Shown in pieces: positions 54,601 through 60,600 of a stretch of DNA of 64,000 nt. The notes below the pieces were generated by a model, which was not told the DNA's origin, ran no database searches, and worked only from the letters and a program-made list of their open reading frames with translations. The stretch is from Pseudeuparius sepicola (Eukaryota > Arthropoda > Insecta > Coleoptera > Anthribidae), in NCBI GenBank assembly GCA_963920635.1, contig OY987299.1, positions 17,597,401 to 17,661,400 on the forward strand, read 5' to 3'. Within the stretch, counting starts at the first letter, position 1; every line of letters starts with the position of its first letter. Made by a program: the position numbers and the translations under genes.

Positions 54601-57600
54601 CGCCCCTGTACCTAGCTATTTTTTACCTATAATATGCAACTGTCAAGTTTTGTAGTTTAATCAACTGATTTTGTTAGAATTATTGATCTAGTTCATGCTT
54701 TTAACCAATAAATACCACCCAAGGGAAACAAAAAAGAATTTGTGATCAACTAATATAACAAAAATAAAATTTAACACAAAGCCACAGGTACATAAATTTA
54801 AAAAAAAAACAAATACTGGCTGTTTACAATATACAGGGTGGCCCAGGATAAGTGAGCCAATATGTGTAAAAGAAAAAAAATTTCGCATTTAAATTTGATT
54901 GTTTGTGGTTCTGATTTGCTTGACTAATGACTGGAAACTAATTTTTAGCATATTTTCGTTTTTGAAAAATCAAGATGGCGTCGACAGCGACCATTTATTT
55001 ATTTTCATTGTAGGTGAAGTGCCTTTTCCTTTAAAGATAAAAAAAAATTCATTAAGAAAAGTTGTTCCCAATTAAAATTACCCCAGGGTACCAAATTTTG
55101 GAAAGATCGGCCTACTTTGTTTTCCCACTTCTTTTTCTAAGGCGCTAAAGAAAAAATGAAAAAATTAAGTAGGCTGATTGTCTCAAAATTTGGTACACGG
55201 CAATAAGTTTTAATTCTAAACAACTTTTTCTCATAAAATTTTTCGATACCTTGTATTTAGAAGCCACTTTAGCGCGTTAGAAAAAGGAAAGAGTGAGAAA
55301 AACAAAGTAGGTAGGCCCATCTTTCCAAAATTTGGTACCAGGTGGTAACTTTTAATTGGGTTTTAACAAATTACATAGGGTCTTCGGCTCTCTTGAGGGC
55401 ATGAACATTTTTGTCGATTTGAAGTTTTTTTAGCACAGCGCGAAAAATTGGGCATGGAGGCCCATTTCTTTTTTAACGTCACCTGGCTGGCCAAAATTGC
55501 CATATTTTATTTTCTTATCTATTTTCTGTGCGGCCTAAAATAACCGAGAAAATCGCTTAATAAGAAATAAACAAAAAATGCATAGCCTCAAGAAAGCCGA
55601 ACACCCTGTGTAATTTTCTGAAACTATCTGAGTACCCAGTTGCATAAAGCTTCTTAGTGCCATCAATTTTCAATATAATAGTTTTCCTCTATCTCTTAAA
55701 ATAAATATGCTAGGGCTATTAAATTGTTTTGCTCAATTTGAGGTATTTTTTATATTGCGCGTCAAGTTGGCTATGGCTGCCGATTTCTTTTGCAGCACCA
55801 CTTAGCTGTCCAAAATTGCCACATTTTTGTTTCTTCACGATTTTTTTATTGTAGGACGCAAAATAAATCGCGGTGGTATAGTTCTAAAATAATCATCCTG
55901 TATATAAAAAATAAGTTGATCAGTTATATAAAATTTATAAAAAATATTACAAAAAGTAAAGTATGAAACAAACATTTAAAAAAAACTATAAGTTTTAAGT
56001 ACAGGGTGGACCAACGTTTGGCGCCCTGCCGGAGGGGTCACCCATGGGGGCCCTGGTTATGATGTATTCATATGTAAATAGATGTAAATTCTTTGCCTTG
56101 ACTGTCACCAAATCCAAAGGTAACTCAATTTAGAAAGAGAAAAATATTTCTAAAATTTTAGTTGAAATGTGCATAGGGGCAAATTTTTGAAGTCGGTTTT
56201 AATTTTTTCGTTAAAGTTTTGTTATATTATTTATGCTGTAAACCGTTGATTGAATCTTCCGTCGACGTCTAAACCAAATTTTCTGTATGAATGACAACTA
56301 TATAAATTTAGCTAGTCATCATATTTTTTATGCTTAGGTATGTCAGTGTTAATACTTATGCTTATGAAATATTGTGTATAATAAACGATATGCTTTACTA
56401 GGTATGCTACTTCAGTACCTATATCACATAGATAATCGAATAACAAAACATGAAGATAATATTATAGGTATATTCCGTTGTTTGAGAATCGACGATATAA
56501 ACTTTGATTATATACCTATTATAAACAAGGATTAAAGGTATCAAAGCGTTGATGTAGAACTTTGGAGAACAGATACGTCATTGTTCCCTTCCTCCATCGG
56601 CTGCGAATATGAAAAAATACTAAGAGATACTTTTTGTTAAACATTTTTCTGAAGTAATAAATTCTAATAACACCCTGTAACTGCAAGTGTGAGCCTCAGA
56701 AGCTTCATTTCAACCTTAAGTTCGACGGCTCATCCGATCATGTGACTGAAAAAACTATCTCGTATAATTCTAGAGATACTAAAAAATACGTGTATTTTTC
56801 TCTAAACTTCTATGCTCTGTATAAAAAAAACTAAGGCCCGTAGAAGAAAAAAATATATGAAGTGCCCTTATTTTGACTCCAAGAATACGTGGTTTCATTT
56901 TTGACCATCAGTTCAGTTACACCCTGTATACAGTGTCTTAAGACTATTTTACGGTATAACTTTCCAATACCGCCCTGTTTTCGAGATAATAATGATAATG
57001 ACAGAAAGTTGGACACAAATGGGAATTTTCTTTATTTGAAGTTTCTCAAAACAAATTATTCTTGATAAAAGTTAGTGCTTGTGCTTAAACTCAAAATTGA
57101 CCTGTAAAAATTTTAAAATTTCTATTCGTATACAGGGAAGGTTGAAAAATATGAAAATTCCTCAAGAGTAAAGTACTCTTATTTTTAGAACTACAGCAGT
57201 ATAGCACTAAGAAAAGTTGTTTGGAATCCCAAGAAAATGTCAAATATGAATTCACAGCCACCTATTCAAAAGAAGAAAAATCACACTTTCGCATTTTTTA
57301 TTCACTGTATAATAGATAATATTAATATTAGCTATGCATTTTGAGGCACATCTTCAAGCATGACAGTACGATACCAACGCAGGGTTGCCACCTTTTCAAT
57401 TTTAAAATACGGGACGTGACGGGCGTTCGGGGGGGGGGGGGGGAGGGGGGCTACAAAAACTGAAAAAGGCCAATGAAAAGGAATAAAAGAAAACCACTAT
57501 TTTTTGTTTTTGTTTTTTCTTGAAGATAACACAAAAACAAAACAAAACAAATTATGAAACTAAACTAAATAGATTCTTTAAAAATAAAAAAAAAACAGAA

Positions 57601-60600
57601 CATTTTTTGTTTTTTTTTCTTGAAGGGATAAACTTCCAAAAACAAATTATCATGGCTGGCTAATCACGACTAACCAAAAATAAATAAATCCTTTAAAAAT
57701 AAAAAGAAATCACAGAACATTTTTTGTGATATATCACATAACACACAAGAAATTGACATTTACGAAAATTGTAGTGTGGCGCCAATGAAGGCATGAAGGA
57801 CTATAATTTAGCAAATTTTGTGTTCACATGTGAGTCGCGGCTTGGACTCTAGATGGTGGTGATTGTGCAAATGCCGTTCGCATGTAACATTTTTAATTTT
57901 TCACCTTAAATTTTGAAAATACGGGATTTATAGCGTCCCGTATGAATGTTTGCCGGGACACGGGACATTTTACTTAAGGAAGTGGCTATTTATACGTTCG
58001 ACGGATACAAACGTCAGTATACGTCTTGCGCTCTCATTGGTCGATTGAGTCACGTGACACATAACCTTACTTCTACCGTTCGATGGATTATGAATCGGCT
58101 CAGTTGTCGATTGGATGATGTCCGAGATTATTCAGACCTTATCTTGTCTCATTTTGTATTGCGTATGCCCTACTTTTTCTGCGATGGGCGCTGCGGAATG
58201 AAAAATGAAGTGGTTATTTTATTATTTACAATGATGTAATCCACCCGACATTCGGCACCGCGCCGAATGTCGGGGGGTAGCCACAATTTCAAGAAAATCG
58301 GGGGTGGGTTACAACGCCGAACATCGCATCGGGCGAAAATACGGGGTACCTACCTAGCCAAAATTTCAAGAAAATCGGGGGTGGGTTACACCATTGGAAA
58401 TTATTACCACTTCTTTTTTCATACGGCAGCGTCTATCCCTCAAAAAGGAGCAGTGCATACGCTCCTTATTGCAAAGATGCTTGAGAAAAATGCACTTCCG
58501 ACGTATCTAAATATTAGTTTACTTCGGCTTCGGACGTGTACGGAGTTAAATGCACGTCCAAAGAAGTCACGTGACTCAGCCCGCCAATGAGAGCGCAAGA
58601 CGTATACTGACGTTTGTATCCGTCGGACGTATAAATAGCCACTTCCTTTACTTAAATACGGGACTGTCCCTTGAAATACGGGACGGGTGGCAACCCTGGG
58701 TGCACGTAAAGTTTCACCAGTCAATTCTACAACACACCGTTGATTGAGGACCATCGACGAACACACGTAGTCTCCCTTTCAATGTCTTGTGTTAAAAGTG
58801 TTGTTCACAGACCTACAATAACCCAAAGCTTTATGAAAAATATATAAAAATGTAATATGTAACTTACCTTAGAATGTTTCTTGACTACAAAGTCAGCCCT
58901 TTTTATGGCCTGCACCCATTTTGCGCTCAAAACCGGATCCTTAGGAAAGGCAAAAACAGACACTTTTGGCTTTGGCTCGGTTAGGTTAGGCAATTTGGGC
59001 GTCGATTAATTCGTTCCTTCATCGACGAATTTGGGACACAACACTTCTCGGGCATGGCTGAGAAAACACAAGAAAACACCCATTTTGATATTATACATAC
59101 AACCAGAGACTTGCCTTGATGGCAAGTCTCTGTGTACAACAAAACACACTTTCACTTCCTAACCTCCGTATTTAGGTATCCTTTATCTGATGGCTCAAAA
59201 CATGAAATGTTTTTGATAGGCACACACTAATTATCGGACTAGAACACCACTGGTCCTCTGCACACTACTGTATCCACCAAATACACGTAATAACAATCAC
59301 AGATTACCCAGTAACGATAATATAAGTGGAAATAAAAATAAGTAAACGAGGAAAACGAGGAACAGATACAGATCAAAAACAAAAACAGCTGGACGTCGTC
59401 GCGTCGGACGACAGCAGTTGTATGGCCTTGTCCATAGGTGGCGGTGCGCTGACCGCGTAGTTTTCTGCGCTCTTCCGTCGTCGATGGAGTGACCTTTTGC
59501 CCGAACCGTTGATTGAAGATTCCTTTCTCCATCGACCGACTCGAATGGTGGTTTCGGAATTTGGCGCCACCGTACGGACGCGTGTCGGTGAAATGTAAGA
59601 GAACGAGACAGAAACATTTAGTAACAAGTGGGAATGTGACAGACAGACCATAAGGATCATATTCGCATGCCACCCTAAGGGAGGATATCTTCCCCTTCTT
59701 CAATCAACGGTCTGGGGTTAAGTGTTCTTAGAATGTCTTCTCTTATGTCTCTTAATTACACATTGTCATACCCACAAAGTCTCACAGGGTATAGTACATT
59801 TGAACTACTTGTACTATTTCTTAAAATTATTGTTAAATACTGCTAAATGAGTGAAATTTGTAACAATAATGTCGTTCTTGAGATATTTTTCTTGCAAAAT
59901 TGGCTAAAATTTGAAGCATTTTCTTATTAAAAGTAATTTTGTTGCATAAGCCTTCCAAACAATAGTTCTAAACTGCACAAGTGAGAAGTTAAATTTACAA
60001 ATTGTAGTGGTCAATATAAGGACTTAATTTCGCGCAATCTTTACTATTATTAATCTATTATAGACACCATTCATGATGATAAGACATTTCAGACCACTCT
60101 TGCTGAATGTTTCAATGCCAAAATGAAGAGTGAAAAATCTGCAAATTTGTTTTTGGTAATCTTAAAACTTTTTCACTAGATTTTATCATTTATAAAGTAC
60201 GTCCACCAAAAAGTTTTCTGACTGTAACTGTCAATTTCAATTTTCAAGATCCAAAGTGAGCAACTATGAGCGCTGTCAGTGTTATCTGGTTTTTAGCCAG
60301 GGTTGTAATGAGTCCAGACTGAACCTACAAATTTACTGATTTATTTAATTTATTTCATGAATGTTTTGTGCAACTATAAATAACAGCATTTATGTAAAGC
60401 TGCAACGTTGCCCAGGATAGCGGTAGTAAAATAATTATTTTCTTTATTATCTTCAAATCTAAGTTCAAATCTCAACATATTTTTGAAAGTTATATAGGAA
60501 ATTATTGTTTTTCAAAAAAATTTTTTTTTTTCTTAGGAGGCCATGTTTTGGTATTTAGGCATAACTTTGAATTCTAGACAACTTTTCTTAATAACATTTT

